A DNA stretch of 64,000 nt. It comes from Gymnogyps californianus. Lineage: Eukaryota; Chordata; Aves; Accipitriformes; Cathartidae. Shown here piece by piece: positions 20,612 to 35,020 of the stretch (its first letter is position 1; every line of letters begins with the position of its first letter). Where the stretch lies: NCBI RefSeq assembly GCF_018139145.2, contig NC_059479.1:2046001-2110000 (forward strand), written 5' to 3'. The position numbers were made by a program, and so were the translations under genes. The notes beneath the pieces were generated by a model that was not told the DNA's origin, did not search any database, and worked only from the letters and a program-made list of their open reading frames with translations.

Positions 20612-23600
20612 AAAGTCAGTTGCTTACCAAGGCTAAGACAGACCCCAGAGGTCATTCTATTTTAGCCCTAAAATGACTGTCGCTTATCTAGTGCCCCTGG
20701 CTTTTGGCTCTTACTGCAGAAAAGTATGTGATCAACTCAGTATATGCAGAGAGTATGAGAGCAGCCAAACTATTCTCTCTCAGCTTTAAGTTACAGCTAT
20801 ATTTACTAGAAACTTGCACACAAGACAGCTTGGGAGATTTTTGCTGTATATTAAACCCTCAGACAACACCACTTGGGAGCAGAAACAAAACGTGAAAACA
20901 AGGACAGATCGTTCAAACTAGTTGGAGGAATGAGGTAGATGTGGCAGGACAGGGGCACGGTCAATTACAGTGAATTTGTCAGCAGCTGGGAAAAGTTTGC
21001 CTCAAACAGAAGCAATGAGCTGTGTTTCAAGAAGCAACAGTATTTGCCATTTAACCATATGCAAAGCAAAAGCCAGTGCCATGCTCCTTTCCTTCCTGTG
21101 CAGGCCTGAACCGAACTGTTTAGAGGGCTTTTTAAAATTCATATTTCCTTTGGCTGATGAGCCTGTTTCAACACTTGCCATAAAATGTATATATTTCAGA
21201 GAAGCTGTTTCCATAACTTCAGATCAAAATGCAAAGTGAGGCAAGAGGGATTTTACAGGCTTTGATACAGGCAGGGTTTTCCGTATGCACCAAACTGTCC
21301 TTTACCCTGCAGTGCTGTCAAGTGAAGAGGAGGGGATTGTGACACCATCAACAGCTCTGACACGTCCCAGGCTGTGTGAAAGAGGTGGGGCACCCCCGTT
21401 CCACTGCCCTACCATTAACTGGTGGTTAAAAATTGTACTTTATGAGCAAAGAGCTCCGTTTTTAGGAATGGGAGAGAGAAGGAATGAGAGTGGGAAGGAT
21501 TCACTAGAAAGCTGAGGGTGCATTTAAAACCGCCTTCCTATTTGCAAGAAAAACATACGGTACATGAGTAAGTGCTCTTCTCCGAGGCAAAAACCCTTAT
21601 TATTTCAGTTTTACAAAGAGAGATGAAAAAGTTATTTACATGCCAGCTTCCTCTCAATGGGCAACATAACTGTCAGCCTGTAAATCTTAAAGCTGCTTCT
21701 TTCCACTTGCAAGCAAGAAGCAGAAAGATGAGATTCCTGAGTTACGTGGGGTTTGGGAGCTTCGTGGGACAGGGCTGTTCTCATGCACGGTGGCTGCTCA
21801 GCCGCTCTGGGGTGAACGAGAGCAGAATTTGGCCCAGCACCTCAGAGCTGACAGCAGAGGAATATCTCATTTGCAAGAATCCTGGAAGACCTTCTGCTCT
21901 GTGCTCTGCAGACCTTCCTCTAGTTAAATCCAACGGAAGAAAAAGAAAAAATCTAGTCTAGAAACCACTGTCTAGGCTTCTTAAGGAAATGTTAAAAGAG
22001 AAGGGGGGGGAAAAGAACTGCGTGTGACTGGACAACCTCCAGGCTGTACGTACATAGCTTAACTGTAATCTGAGCATAATGGGTGTCTTTTTCTAAGCGA
22101 AACTAGTGCCAATGCTTACAAATTTCTGTTTGCAGTTTTATGGGGCAAGAGCTGTGGTCGATATTCTCACATAAAATGTAATACTATCATCATGTGCCAA
22201 AATGCTAACTGAAAAGACTCATTATTTTGTAATTTAATACCTTATAAATTATATGGAGATCATATGTTGACTGACACTCACATCTGGTAGGATAGTTCTT
22301 GACTAATCTTTTTTTCTAGGTCAGGTATACCAAGTAAATGCTCTATGGTTTGTGTATAAATAACCAATTATGCATTCAGAGAGAGGAAAAGTAATTTTTC
22401 AGGTGTTGGTAAAGCTAAGCTGGAAGGAGCAATGGTGGTAAAAGTGGATTCACAGGTTTTCTGGCTGAGGTGCAGCTGAGCGTTCCTTCTCCCCTGTCTG
22501 ACAAAGGGCTATTGTCAGCAAATGGCACACACCAGAACTATGAGTTTTAAAGCAAAAATCAAATTAACTAGAAGTCGATGCCTTTATCTAGCTGAAGCTG
22601 AGAGACAGCACCCAGCAATCCTCTTGGATGCTAAACATACAGCATTAATCAAGGATTTCATTGCTCCCAGCCAGCTCACTTTTCCTGTTCCCCAGTCCTC
22701 CATACATGATTCATTCACTATAAGCTCACCACAAGCTTTGCAACTCATTGCCCTGCTGGAAAGCTGAAGCTCTGAAAGGCGACATGAAAACCTCTTTGCC
22801 CAAACTCACCTTTGTATATGCATACCTATGCAAAATGCCACGCCAGTCTGAGTTTTCATGGTAGATATCACGACAGGAGGAAGCAGGGCCTTGTATTACA
22901 GTCACCATGAAAGGCCCTCCTCTTACAGTAGGCTTTTCTTAGTAACACAACAAGCTCTACATCAGATGAAAGGTGCCAAGTGTTCATAGGACAGCATAAA
23001 TCTTCACCAGCTTTGTAGAATCAGTGCGAACTACCCAGGCTCAAGTCTATGAAATGCAAGAGCAAGGAGGCAGCACAAGTCACGTATAAAAGTCATGTAA
23101 GTAAAAAGGATGAAAAGTTCCTGTGCTGCACATGCAAGTACATGACTGCTCATCAGAGAGCAAGGCTCTGTTCCTCCTAACCTTGCCCACCACAGACCTG
23201 CTGGATGAATTCAGCCTCTAGGTCACTCCAAAAATACACCCATGACATTTTTAGGAAGCTCCCTGTGGTGCTGCAGGGGTGATGGAGTGAGACTGTCTGC
23301 CCTCCCTCCCTGCCCTCTACCCAGCAAAAACATGCTGTATAACCCGGAGAGGACTTCCCTTTGACAAACAGCTGGTGAAGGAAAAGGGCACCTATCCCAC
23401 TGACAAGATTATGAGGCACCTCTGATGACCTTCTTGAAGGCCAGTGTCCCTAAAGAGCTCCCCAGTAACACTCCATGTCATTCCCAGTGGGTGGATTTGC
23501 TATAAAACGGGCAGGAAATTACCATCTCGGAAATGCTGTCTCAGAACAGAGAACAGCAACAGACAACAAGGGTCCCTGTGAAAGCATGTCTACACAGTGC

Positions 23601-25077
23601 TCTATTTGGAGAAAGCAAAAACAGGAGGCGTGACGGAACCGAGGGGAGCAGCCGAGGCTGTTTCCACAGCACACCACAGAGCACAGCGAGGAGATGCACA
23701 AATTATCATTGACCCAGGCTGCAAAGTCCAAGCAAAAGAGGCAGAGCGGTGCGTGCCGGGAGCAGCACTGCTGGGCTCCTGCATGTCCGCAGCTCTGCTC
23801 AGCAGCCGGCTGTACGAAGGCAACCGTCCTGCAGAAAGGATCAGGAGAGCCACCCCGTCCTTCTCCGCTGGTACGGGGCACCGACAGTCAGGCCGGGTCT
23901 CACTGCGCCAGCCGAGCAAACGTAACCCTAAGCACAGGATACCCCCAAAGCTTTGCTGCGTCCGAAAGCACGGACTGCAAATGGTTCTTTGGGTAGGATT
24001 TAAGAACAGAAACAAAACAGTCCTCATTTCAGTAAGCAGATTATGTTGTTCAGCATTAATTTAAGAAAGAGGCAGAGCTATTCTTCATAAGATTAGAAGT
24101 CCAAGCCCTGTTTCCCCCCCTAATGCCGGAAAAAGGTGTAATTTTAACTTCTGAACGCTGACCTCAAGCTTACCCCTGAGAGCCCTGTCTGGGTACAAGC
24201 TGTGCACTCGCTCTCTGATACACTCCTAAGGACCATAACTCAAATCACCCCCAGGATGCTGTGCTACGGAGATGCCTTTAGAAAATTCAGTTTGTGGGAG
24301 ATTCAAGATGATGCACTCAAAGAGCCTAGAAAGCAAGGAAGATCTACTCAACACACCTTTTTTACATCCCACAGTAGTGGTCAAAGATCCTTTTCTCTAG
24401 GTACTGATTCCAGCTGCTGGAATCTTCTCCGTCTCATGTTTGTTCTGTCAATATCTGAGCGTATTAGTAAGGGCTCTTTCTGCCCCTTGCTGTAGACATG
24501 AAACGTAGTGAGTTTGCACCAACAGAAGCGTGAAAGATTGCCAAGCAGAGCCGTAGATAGAGCCGATGTGGACATGCGTAAAGCGCTGTGCCTGCCGGAG
24601 TTCCTCATGGGGAAAAGGGCTGGTCGAGTTTTGGAGCCTGCTGAGGTGGGGGAAAGGGAGGGCAGAAAACAGACAGTCTTAAGCTTTTCATTTAACTCAG
24701 TGATTTTAACTCTATAAAATGGGCACATTTCACAGCAAAGAAAAGCATAGCGCTGTTCCTGTTTTTTCTCTAGAAATGGTCACTTCACTTTAAAATAATG
24801 TTTAACACTGGCTGGCTGTTATCTGTTTTAATTCTTAAATTTAGCTTCCATGCAAAAACAACAGGACACTCACACACCTAAAACACTGGGACAAGCGAGG
24901 AGTCAGGTGGTTTCTCTTTAGGATCACTGTGCATATGTTTTCCCAGAATACTTAACCGCCCAGTACCTAAGGAAACCCTGTACTAGCTTTTCTCTGCCTG
25001 GGGGATTTTGACCAATGTAAATATTGTATAGACCTTAACAACGCACATGTTTTGCACTGTTCTCTCTTTTATGTATC

Positions 25078-25106
25078 TGTGTGCATGTGTGTGCATGCGT
25101 GTGTAT
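25078..25106. repeat. imperfect TG/GCATG microsatellite
   Basis: Alternating purine-pyrimidine sequence made of TG steps interrupted by GCATG. Such tracts can adopt Z-DNA. Short and imperfect, so probably only mildly polymorphic. Confidence 0.6.
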
Positions 25107-25525
25107 AATGAAAAAGGAAAGTTCTTCCTGAAAAACAGGATGTGTGAGTGTGCTCATTTACTCTGACTTCTATAAATATACATATTAGCTGGAATAATAT
25201 TTAAATTTAAGTTTTTCTGTAGACCTCTTAAGAAACTCTGAGTACATCCAGCACACATGGAGAATTTCCTGGAAACCATAAGCATGGGAAACTGGTCATT
25301 CCTTTTTGTGGTTTTATACAAATCCCCCAACTTCTTCTGAGGCAGCGCATCACTGACCTTAATTGTCTCTGCAGTCACGGAATACTTTCTTGGAACTCAC
25401 TCACTAGATCACTTCTGAGAGTCCCCATCCTAAGACCACAACTGACAGATAAGACTGCAGCAGTTGCCACTGAACCTGTTTTAATAAATTTGTTTCCCTG
25501 AGTTCCCATCTCTCTCTCCTGCACA

Positions 25526-26347
25526 GGACGACAAAGTCAGAGCCTGGGCTGCCAAAACACACGCGAACCTCATGAAGTTCAACAAGGCCAAGTGCAAGGT
25601 CCTGCACGTGGGTTGGGGCAATCCCAAGCACAAACACAGGCTGGGCGGTGAGTGGATTGAGAGCAGCCCTGTGGAGAAGGACTTGGGAGCACTGGTTGAT
25701 GAGAAGCTCAACATGACCCGGCAATGTGCGTTTGCAGCCCAGAAAGCCAACCGTATCCTGGGCTGCATCAAAAGCAGTGGGACCAGCAGGTCGAGGGAGG
25801 TGATTCTGGCCCTCTACTCCACTCTCGTGAGACCCGACCTGGAGTACTGCGTTCAGCTCTGGGGCCCCCAACATAAGAAGGACAGGGACCTGTTGGAGCA
25901 AGTCCAGAGGAGGGCACAAAGATGATCAGAGGGCTGGAGCACCTCTCCTGTGAAGACAGGCTGAGGGAGTTGGGGTTGTTCAGCCTGGAGAAGAGGTGGC
26001 TCCAGGAAGACCTTATAGCAGCCTTCCAGGACCTAAAGGGGCTCCAAGAAAGCTGGAGAAGGACTTTTTACAAGGGCATGTAGTGATAGGACAAGGGCTA
26101 ATGGCTTTAAACTGAAAGAGGGTAGATTTAGACTACATGTAAGGAAGAAGTTCTTCACTGTGAGGGTGGCGAGGCACCAGAACAGGTTTCCCAGAGAGGT
26201 TGTGGATGCCCCATCCCTGGAAGTGTTCAAGGCCAGGGCCTTTGCGCAACCTGGTCTAGTGGAAGGTGTCCCTGCCGATGGCAGGGGGGTTGGAACTAGA
26301 TGGTCTTTAAGGTCCCTTCCAATCCAAATCATTCTATGATTCTATGA
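25526..26347 (+). mobile_element. CR1 LINE, 5'-truncated, dead copy
   Basis: This segment closely follows the 3' end of avian CR1: the end of the reverse transcriptase ORF, then the characteristic 3' region, ending at 26331-26347 in two copies of ATTCTATG. CR1 elements are non-LTR retrotransposons that insert by target-primed reverse transcription and are usually 5'-truncated, as here. The left limit is approximate; similarity is obvious from about 25549. No long target-site duplication is visible, which is normal for CR1. It is the only clear LINE copy I found in the window and it supports an avian source. Confidence 0.95.
25572..25925 (+). pseudogene. CR1 reverse transcriptase C-terminal fragment, frameshifted
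   Basis: An open frame of 117 codons contains the conserved end of the CR1 polymerase ([15 protein letters not shown] and related blocks). Compared with the CR1 pattern I know, one base is missing near 25913-25918, and the frame then runs into TGA at 25923-25925. The expected continuation, which encodes the typical IRGLEHLS block, is in another frame and is broken again near 26040. No endonuclease or catalytic polymerase core is present, so the copy is inert. Confidence 0.85.
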
Positions 26348-29300
26348 AAACACCTTCTGTCCCTGCTTGTGCCTCCCACAGCCGCCCTCCCTTCAGCGTG
26401 CACGTCTGCAGTCCCTCTTTCACCCTCACATTTCCTACTTCTCATGCTTTGCTGGAAGGAGTTTGTTTACTGTTGCAGCACACTCAACCCAAAAAGAAAG
26501 TGAGTGTGCAGATATCTTCTCTAAGGGAAAAGGAAAATGTCTTTCCAGACTTGGCGTTTTGGATGTTACACATTAATTTCAAACTCAACTGTGGCACAAA
26601 GTTTGTGTCCTCACACTAACGGAATAAAATTAATCTTGAAATGTCTTTTGACCACTGGAAGGACTGTGCTATTTCCAAAGCTGGTGTCAAGCTGTGTTAT
26701 CTCTGGAAGTGAGATGGCAGAAAAGCCATCTCAGCAAAAGCAAGCATTGAGATCTTACCATATAGCATACTTGAACAACGCTGATTTAGCAGCTGACAGG
26801 CAACGGAGGTGTTATTCCGTATAGTAAATCAATATTAGCTGCATTAGGGAGTTCGGGAAAGTGCTTTAAACAGAGGCGTCCCATGGCACAGCACCAGATC
26901 AGCACACAGATATCACGGGGAGGATTGCTTTCTACTGCACAGATGTAGAGTCTTGGGTTGGGAAATACTTTTACAAATTTTACGTAGGTCACACAAGTTA
27001 AAAAAGTTATCCTATGTTCTAATAGTGACATCCTGTCATTATTAACATTACAAATTGTAGCATGCTCTGTCACTGTCCATTACAGCCTTGTGCAGAACCT
27101 GTGCAGTAACGCACTCACAACCTGGACTAAAAAACCACCACAATAAAGTCCTGTGTAAGCATACAGCCTGATCCAGCAAGGTCAGATGCTGACCGTGCTG
27201 CTCCGGGTAAAGCAGTAAAAACATTTTAGCAAGAGAGTATTTTCTTGTATACGTAAGATGATCAGCACCACTCATATAGAGCTTGAGGTTACAATGGAGT
27301 TGAAATTCACTCGTGCAACTGCAGAGCTATCAGAAGAGAAACAAGATTTCCTGCACATGAGCAATATCACGTATGCAAAATGAATTCTTCAAACCAGTAT
27401 AAAGCCAGGCATGTAACTACCTGACTGCAACCATACCCAGGAAGCAATTTGAGCAGACCTTGATTCATTTTCAGTTTTACGCAGGAAAACGGTTCAGATT
27501 TATCAAAGGACAAATTTCAGTCTCAAGTCCAACAATCACATCCTGCTAAATGTTCTTCTCGCAGTAATATCTGGAGAAGGCATTTTCTGTTTCTGGTCCT
27601 TGGTTATGCTGTTTTCGCTGCTGGCAGTGGTCACTTGGCATGTGTACAGCTAGGAGGCCACAGAGCAAGGGGCCAAGGGTTCCTATTAAAATTCCTCCAC
27701 TAACCTAAAGATTTTGCATTGCAAATTATATCATTTGAAATGCATCTTCTGTCACCATTGCTCATGAGAATAATTTTTCATTTTCCAACCCCACTCCCAC
27801 CTGCATGTGTGAAAGAAGACATGCCTGTGCAATAGAGCCATGCCAACCCAAGAGAAAGGGGAATATTGGTAAGACCCATTTGTCATGATGTTGGTACAGC
27901 CATAAATATGGTTGCCCTTTGGCAGTTCAGATTCCTGTCTTGTTCCCATATTTTATCTCAGCATCACAAACTAGCACAGCAGCTAGGGATCACAGGTAGA
28001 AATGAGGATGGAGGCGGTAGATGTAAGACACTATCATGCAGCAGTCACTCATATTACCAAACATTTATTCTACAACTCGCCGTTTAAACACAACTCATGC
28101 TGGTTAATTGGTACTCTCTGAAACCAGGGTTCACAGTTCAATTGTCCCTCTTTTTTGAGGGGTGGAGGACAATGAAACTGATTTTGGAGGCTACCGCTCA
28201 CTCTTCTTCCCACACTCCTCTCTGGCTCTTCCACTGCCCTTGAGCAGTTCAACACCTCTTTGGGAGGTCACATTGTCTACCACATCACTGCAATGATCTG
28301 GTTTAAATATAACGCTTATTTCCACCACCTCCCCCCAAAATGGGGGTTTATTTTTAATCTGGATCATTTAACAAGGTTCCTGTTAACAGCTCTATCCCAT
28401 CAATGGTTGTGCTGGCACAACTGAGGGGAGGGCATCCGTGGGGGTAGGACAACAGGAACTTTTGAAGCCAACTTTGCAGCTCAGGTCAGTGCATCACAGA
28501 GCCCCTCTCCCAGAATAAAGGGTAGGTGTGTAGTGGAGGTGGATTTTGATTTCCGTGTGAAGTCTTAAATACAAGAACTGAGCATTTAAACTCCCTTGTT
28601 GGTAAGACTAGCACCTCACCAAAGCCATCTCATCCTTAGAGGTCAGCACAAAGGCAGCATACCTGTAGTTCAGATCAGAATTATCAATGGTGTTTCAAAC
28701 ACTATTTAACTGTTCAATATAGAAACAAACCCGTTGCACACGTCATTTATGCTGTATAACCTAGCTGGCTGCATACATCCCCCAGCAAACAATCACCTTC
28801 CTTACTTTGAGATCCTGACTCCTACCCCATTTTTATTTAGTTATCTTAACCTGTTTGGGTTTGCACTCCAGCTCTCATAACATCCGAGTACCTTCTCGTG
28901 ATATAGCAACATGCCCTTGGAAAAAAACACAAAAACAAACAATACCGTTAAAAGCATCCTTTGCAGTTATCAGGAAGCCTGCAGCTGAGGAGGGACAGTT
29001 ATCACTTTATTCCTGTTAGACAAAGCAGGACAGTTTGGGTGCGTGGATCAGTCACAAGGCCAAAGAGGAAAACAATCAGGATAACCACTGTCAAGCAGTG
29101 AGAACAATTGCCTGAGTTCTTGAGGAGTCCTTGTATGTGACAGACTGCCATGGCCTTGAGCCAGACTTTGACTGATGTAAAAACTGCAGGACTGGACGTT
29201 TTGGCTATTTAGGGATTTTAAAAATCACATGTGGATTTGTCCAACACCAAAACCTCAGACTTTGTGTAATCTAACATTTTAGTGAAGGGCCCAAGGACAT

Positions 29301-30755
29301 GCTACAGTAAGAAACTCAAAATGAGTAAAGTCCTTTAAACATAAAATAAACAGTAAACAAACTCATATAATTACCAAACTATGAACTCATAACAGACCCT
29401 TCAGTACATAAGTTGCTGAAAGTTAAACCAATATAAGCCTGCTATAAGCAGAAGCAAGTGTCACACTGTAGTAGGCTACTAAGTAAGTTCTTAATTGTAC
29501 CTTCTGCTAAGGCCATCCATGTTTTTCCACGTTGACGAGGCCTACAGAACAAGATGTTGTATTAGAGTGAGAGACTTGTTACTCATTTTAAGGGGCATGC
29601 TTGAGCATAAGTCAATGCTGACAGCAACAGTTCTTGTCCTCGGTGAACAGCTGCCAGACAGCAATGCCTAGCGCACACTAATGCAGAGGAGAAAGCTCAC
29701 GTGTAGGGAAAACAGTGCTCTGAACGACATGTCCACCGGGCAAGGCGACGAGTCATTAGATCCAAACACCTCTTGGTGACTGTGATAACAGAAAAAGGGT
29801 CACAAGTCTGGTTCCTTCCAAATAACTTCTGAGTGAACTCGCAAGATCTTTGCAAGGTGCTGTAAGCCTGAAGAAACCACCTTAAAAAACCCCCACAGAC
29901 AGTCAGGCTTGCTGCCTTCCAGCTCTGCTACACACAGACAGACTGACCCAGGAGTAACTGCACACCCGGGTGCAAGATACAGGCGTGCTCACAGCGATAC
30001 ACACCCTGCACTGCTCGGCTACTGCTCTCCTGCAAGCCATCAGACCCCCGACCTGCTTCGACAAAACCACCAGAAATGCCGTAAGGTTTTCTCATCTCTA
30101 TGGGCAATGGCCTGAAAGCATGCCCTCGCTGTATCCCAGCCGGTATCCGGCTACACACAATGCTTTACAGAGCCAAAAGGGCAGAAGGGTAAGCAGTGAG
30201 CCCAGTAAGGAGTCCAAGATAATCCCACATGTATGTATCTCGAGGAACTAGTTCAGTGACTTCTAGAAGGAGTAGCTTGTACTGCAGAGGAAGGTAAGGA
30301 TTTGGGAGGAGGAACGCTGAGGGAGAGGAGAGAGGGAGAGAGGCTGTGTGCTGGAATTAGAACACAAATTTCCCCAAATACCATATGGACTTGAATCTTC
30401 CACAGGCTTTACATCCACTTGCCAAGCTGGCTAGCTGCCAGCCAGCTCACACCTGAAATCCCTGTCCCTGCCTCAGTACAGCACTGTGCTCCAGGTTTAA
30501 TAAATCCCGGCTCTCGGCAGGGGTTGCTGGCCAAGAAACACCGCTGAGCTAACACGTCCCCGTTGTTTCCGCTCGGGCCTTGGCTTGCACCTGGCCAGCC
30601 CAGAGCAGGAGCAGAGGCAGCCCACGCCAACTGCAAAAGCACCCAACTTCAGTACATCAGGTGCTTTTCAAACAATTTTGCAATGCGATGGTTTTTTTGA
30701 TTACAAATAGGATCTTTTAACCAGAACAAGCTGGAAAGTAGTTTTGCAAACAAGT

Positions 30756-30803
30756 TTTATCATCTTAGACTGTAGGCTTTATCATCTTCGACATCTTAGA
30801 CTG
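30756..30803. repeat. short imperfect tandem duplication
   Basis: The words TTTATCATCTT and CATCTTAGACTG occur twice within 48 bp, with a small insertion in the second copy. It looks like local replication slippage. Confidence 0.7.
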
Positions 30804-30814
30804 GAGGAGGGAAG

Positions 30815-30832
30815 AAAAAAAAAAAAAAAAAA
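30815..30832. repeat. A18 homopolymer
   Basis: Eighteen consecutive A preceded by GGAGGGAAG. No retroposed gene body can be seen upstream. Confidence 0.9.
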
Positions 30833-33800
30833 TCACAATCCATTGCCAAAGCGATTCCTCCTTGCCTGTGAGTCACCAGTTTGACTCATCCTGGTGGGAC
30901 ATGAGCCATCTGACAACAATAGAAATTTGGCAGTTTGCATCCGAGAGCTAAACAAGCTCACGCGCCCTAAAAATAAAGCCTGCTAAGCTGCTGAAGTCGT
31001 ATTTTCCTACCAAATTTCCTGCTGAGCTGTTCCAACCATCATTCGACCACATACTGCCTCATTGATAGACCTTCTTGGTTTATTGTAGACAGAGAGATTT
31101 AATTAGTAAGTAAGGAAGCAAGGAATTCCTGTTGGTGTTTTTTTTGAGGGGGGAGTAGGAGAGAAGAACAAATGAGACAAAAAGAACTATGAGCAATGTG
31201 CACATTTTCCTGGCATCGGAGTCACTTCAGAGTAAGCAACGCTATGAAACACACCTCCTTCCTCTGCATGTGTCTCTCCTTTCCTTCCCTTCATAAAGTA
31301 TGGTTTAAATAAAGAAACATCTGCAGAAACTCCACAGCAGATGAGCCCTAATCAGGCAAAGATAAATACAAGTATCTGGGGCATGCACAGAGGTGTAGGA
31401 TACCAAGGGTCTTTGTGAGAAATGGGTGCCAAGTCACTTGAGCTGCAGATTAGAATTGGCAGGGATTTCAGGGAGCCAAACGCGTGGCCCCAGCACTGGG
31501 AAAACGTGCTGCAGTGCAGACACGGCCACAGGCAGTACGTACAGGAAAGTACATACTGAGGTATCGTAGTACAAAAAGGACATCTTGGTAAAAAAGGAAA
31601 CGCTACAAGCAAATCTATATAGCAGATGTATGGAACAAGCTCCTGATTATGCAAAGAAATTTGTGGTGTGTGGAGTTAACAGCTACAGCTGGAATTACCC
31701 TTCGGTTCAAGAAGGACTTGCCTTACACGTGGGAGCTCTCAGAAGTAGGCCCTGTCTATCTTTATATCTTTCTGTCTGTATTTAGGGAGAATCCAAGGCA
31801 AGAGTTCCCATCCTGACGAGAGATTTGTTTGGGAAATGAGAGCTGTTAAGGGTCCCAATCTCAGACAAAGGTGCTCTCTGGATGCTTTACAGAAAAGAAG
31901 GACATGGCCTCTGCTACTAATGGATGTGCTTAATGCTTTCCACTATAGAAGAAGCAGTCTATATACGAACAGTACAATCGCCCTGCTTCACGCAGTGCTG
32001 CTTAGCTATACTGTCTCACCATTAAAAATGATCTTTATCTGGTAACAATGATCAACACCACAGTCGTCTCTGCTTCAAACAGGAAATCTAAGCAAACACC
32101 ATGCGGGGCTCTGTGAGCAAACGGTGACTTTTTCAGCCGCTGTTCCTGGTAGTGTTTTCACACTTCTCTCCTGGACTGCTCTTTCCCTTGCTCTTCTGCT
32201 AAATATTTCACCGGGGGGAGATGGGTAACACAGGAGATTTAAAGCAGTTCCTCATAAAACCTGCTCAGTTTCATAGCCCAAGCTCCAGCAGTAAAATTTC
32301 ATCTGGTAAGGCTAAACAGACAGTTGCAGCTGGAGCAGGGTGAGACCAACAGCTAGAACAGGATATATTTTTACTGGCTTTGTCTCACTTGACTGCTACA
32401 GAAAGAAACCTAAGGGCTCTAGGCAAGAAGCAGAGATCAAATTTACTTCCTTTTCTTGCAGAGTTTAAAGTGAAAGAGCATATTCCACAGTGCTCTCTCA
32501 TGAAAACATATCAAGCATATTTTTACTCCCCCCCCCCACCTTCTTTCTTTTTGCAATAGCCTATGCATGACTGCTCTGGATAAAGACCAGAGACAGGGCC
32601 TAGTATCTGTCTGTATCATTGATATTGCACTGGATGGGCTGAGCCACATCACAAAGTTCCAGAGATGCGTTAAAGGACACATTCACGGGAAGAATTCAAC
32701 CAGCTAATTTTTAATGTGCTTGGCCCCACGTGCAGAGCCAGGGCTCTGCGAGAGGCCTATAGACACCTTATGGAGCTGATGAAAGCTGTGTGTCCCGGCT
32801 TTATAACACTCTCTAAGCCAGAACTGCGAGGTGCTTATCAAATCGAGTCAGATCGTGCAGCTCAAGGTCACATCCTACTTTGCACAGAACACAGTCCCAC
32901 TGCAACCTCACACCATGGAAAAAGTCCTCCCATCTCAGTTATTTCACAGGAATAAGGAAAACAATTCTTCCAAAGCCTCCATCTCCCCAGTCATTTTTGT
33001 AATGATGAAGCTCAGTGTCACAGCATTTCACACAATTTCAGACCTCAAGAAGCAACTGGCTAAGAACAAGTGATCACAGAGATTGCCAGGTTGCCGATTA
33101 GTTTCTCAGGAAAAAAAAAGCTGGTGGTAGGTAGCAGGTTTGATTCACGCTCTTCTGTTCACACTGGGAACATGAAAAGCAAGTGAGGAAGGAAGCTCCA
33201 TCGCCATATGGAAAACAATGTTTTAACTAAGGAAACAGGATAAATTGAAATACAAAGGGATGCAGATAGTTCAGAAGTTGAATGACTGTGTGTTAGCTAG
33301 CAAGCTCCAGTGGTATTTCGGAGACCATCCTAAAAAAGGCTATTTATTCCTAGCACCATAGCGACGAAAAATAGGTTTGTGTTAGCTCCTCTTGTACTGC
33401 AGCCAGGCTTGCAGTCTTGTGTCTCCAGCAGGAAATCAGGGAAGGAATTTTGATTACAAGTGATCACTGCTGAAGATGTGTATTCAGATAAAAAGACTTT
33501 TCAGCCAGTTCCTTTTGTTTCTTGATTCATAGTCAAACTCTAATCCTATGCATATGGCCTGGCAAGTTTGAATTTCCATAGCAACTCTTTTTAAGCTAGC
33601 TTCAGGATAGCAGAGAAAGCTGGCAAAGGGGAAAGGTCATTATTTAAATACCTTACTACTATTACTTCTACAGGAAATCTGATGCCAAACACAAGAACAA
33701 CCGGACTTATTTTTAAGCTTGATCTATTTAAAAGTAAAAACTCCTCCAATGTGAAAATCCGTCATTTTAGGACCTGCAAATTCTTGGTCTGCTCTCACTG

Positions 33801-34810
33801 TGTGGCCTATATATCGATACATCACTTAAAACAGTGTTTACTAATGGAAGAGGCAAGCTTTCTGGTGAAGGTGTAGGGCAAGAGAGCAAAGGAGGCTTTA
33901 TTTTCAGGGGTGTATACTTTGGATAATTGTGCAGAAATATTTTTAGTCAGTTTTCTCTGCTGTAGTCCCTAATGTTGAAGCAGTTCTCTTTTATAGTCAC
34001 ACTGATCAACAGAGGAAGAGGCAGGACAGATGCTGACACAGAAAATAATCTCCCTTTAAACAGTCTAGGTTTTCTCCATTAGCTGAAGCACTGACATTTA
34101 TACTGTTTATTTAGAAATATACAGGAAAGAAGAAAACCTGCCCAGCGTGCTGCACACCTTCATTTGTTTGTTTCTGAACAATCACACCCCATCAGTGGCT
34201 TCAGCTCAGGCAGAGCTGTGACACAGGTAGGACTGATGCGGACCCCAAACGCAACCTTCAGAGACCTCTGTGCAGACCTTCCCAAAGCCATCCCCCAAAA
34301 CCAAAATGGGAAAAAAATCAGCCTTAGAGAGCTCTCTGCTGAGCTGGCCCTGAGCTATTATGGACTTGGAAGAAGTGAGCCCTAGCTCAGGGGTCATGCT
34401 GAGATGCCTGTTCCCTGCGTACTATATTTCTATATCAGAATTGGACCTGTTTGTATAGCGTGTTTTTCCCTAACCATGGAAATGAGACAGACAGTTTTGC
34501 CTTAAAAAAACCACCAACAACAAAACCCCCAGACACTGAATTGTACAGTCAAACCAACAAAACAAGGCCCAATGTCCGGAGTCTGCAAACTCCTGCAGTT
34601 TGGACACCTGAAGCAGCAAACCACTGCCTGCACCAGCACTGGGGCTTCATATGCACAAGTGCTTCCGTGGCCTCCACCTTCAGAGCTGAATGCTGACAAC
34701 ATTGTTCTTCCCCTCCAAAAACCCAACACTTAAGTCAAATCTAGTAGTGGGAAGGAGGCAGCTGGGCATTACTTGGCTGTGAATATCCAGGTGTGCTGGG
34801 TTTCACTTCA

Positions 34811-34838
34811 GGTGGCCAGTCATCCTACAATGGCCACC
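34811..34838. repeat. 8-bp perfect inverted repeat
   Basis: GGTGGCCA at 34811-34818 and its exact complement TGGCCACC at 34831-34838, with a 12-nt spacer. Short enough to be chance. A further GGCCACGTGG lies just downstream at 34848-34857. Confidence 0.5.
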
Positions 34839-35020
34839 AGTGTGCCTGGCCACGTGGTGCTAAACCACTGCTGACACATTCATGTTAGAGCTCTTGAGAC
34901 AACAGCTGTGCAATTATCTCAAAATATCAAGAATTTAGTTTATAGGCAATGTCAGTATTTCTCTTGGGTCTTTGAAGCTCTGGTGCACATTTCAAGTGAG
35001 AACTGAGGGTAGGTTACCTG

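Larger units (their letters stand above)
19461..25525. other. intergenic, no gene recognised
   Basis: About 6 kb downstream of LPAR4. Apart from an alternative AATAAA at 20606 and a TG-rich stretch at 25078-25106 I see nothing that can be named. 23600-23960 is relatively GC-rich with open frames on both strands, none with a recognisable domain. 22010-22400 is AT-rich unique sequence. Confidence 0.5.
26348..34810. other. intergenic, no gene recognised
   Basis: About 8.5 kb without a recognisable gene. It contains a short duplication (30756-30803), an A18 run (30815-30832), a GA-rich patch (30318-30345) and a C10 run (32528-32537). Open frames here are under 105 codons, unsupported by any domain, and mostly lack an ATG start. 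Confidence 0.5.

Noticed and set aside
25404..25919. 171-codon minus-strand frame over the CR1 copy
   Set aside because: It is the antisense shadow of the CR1 reverse transcriptase fragment.
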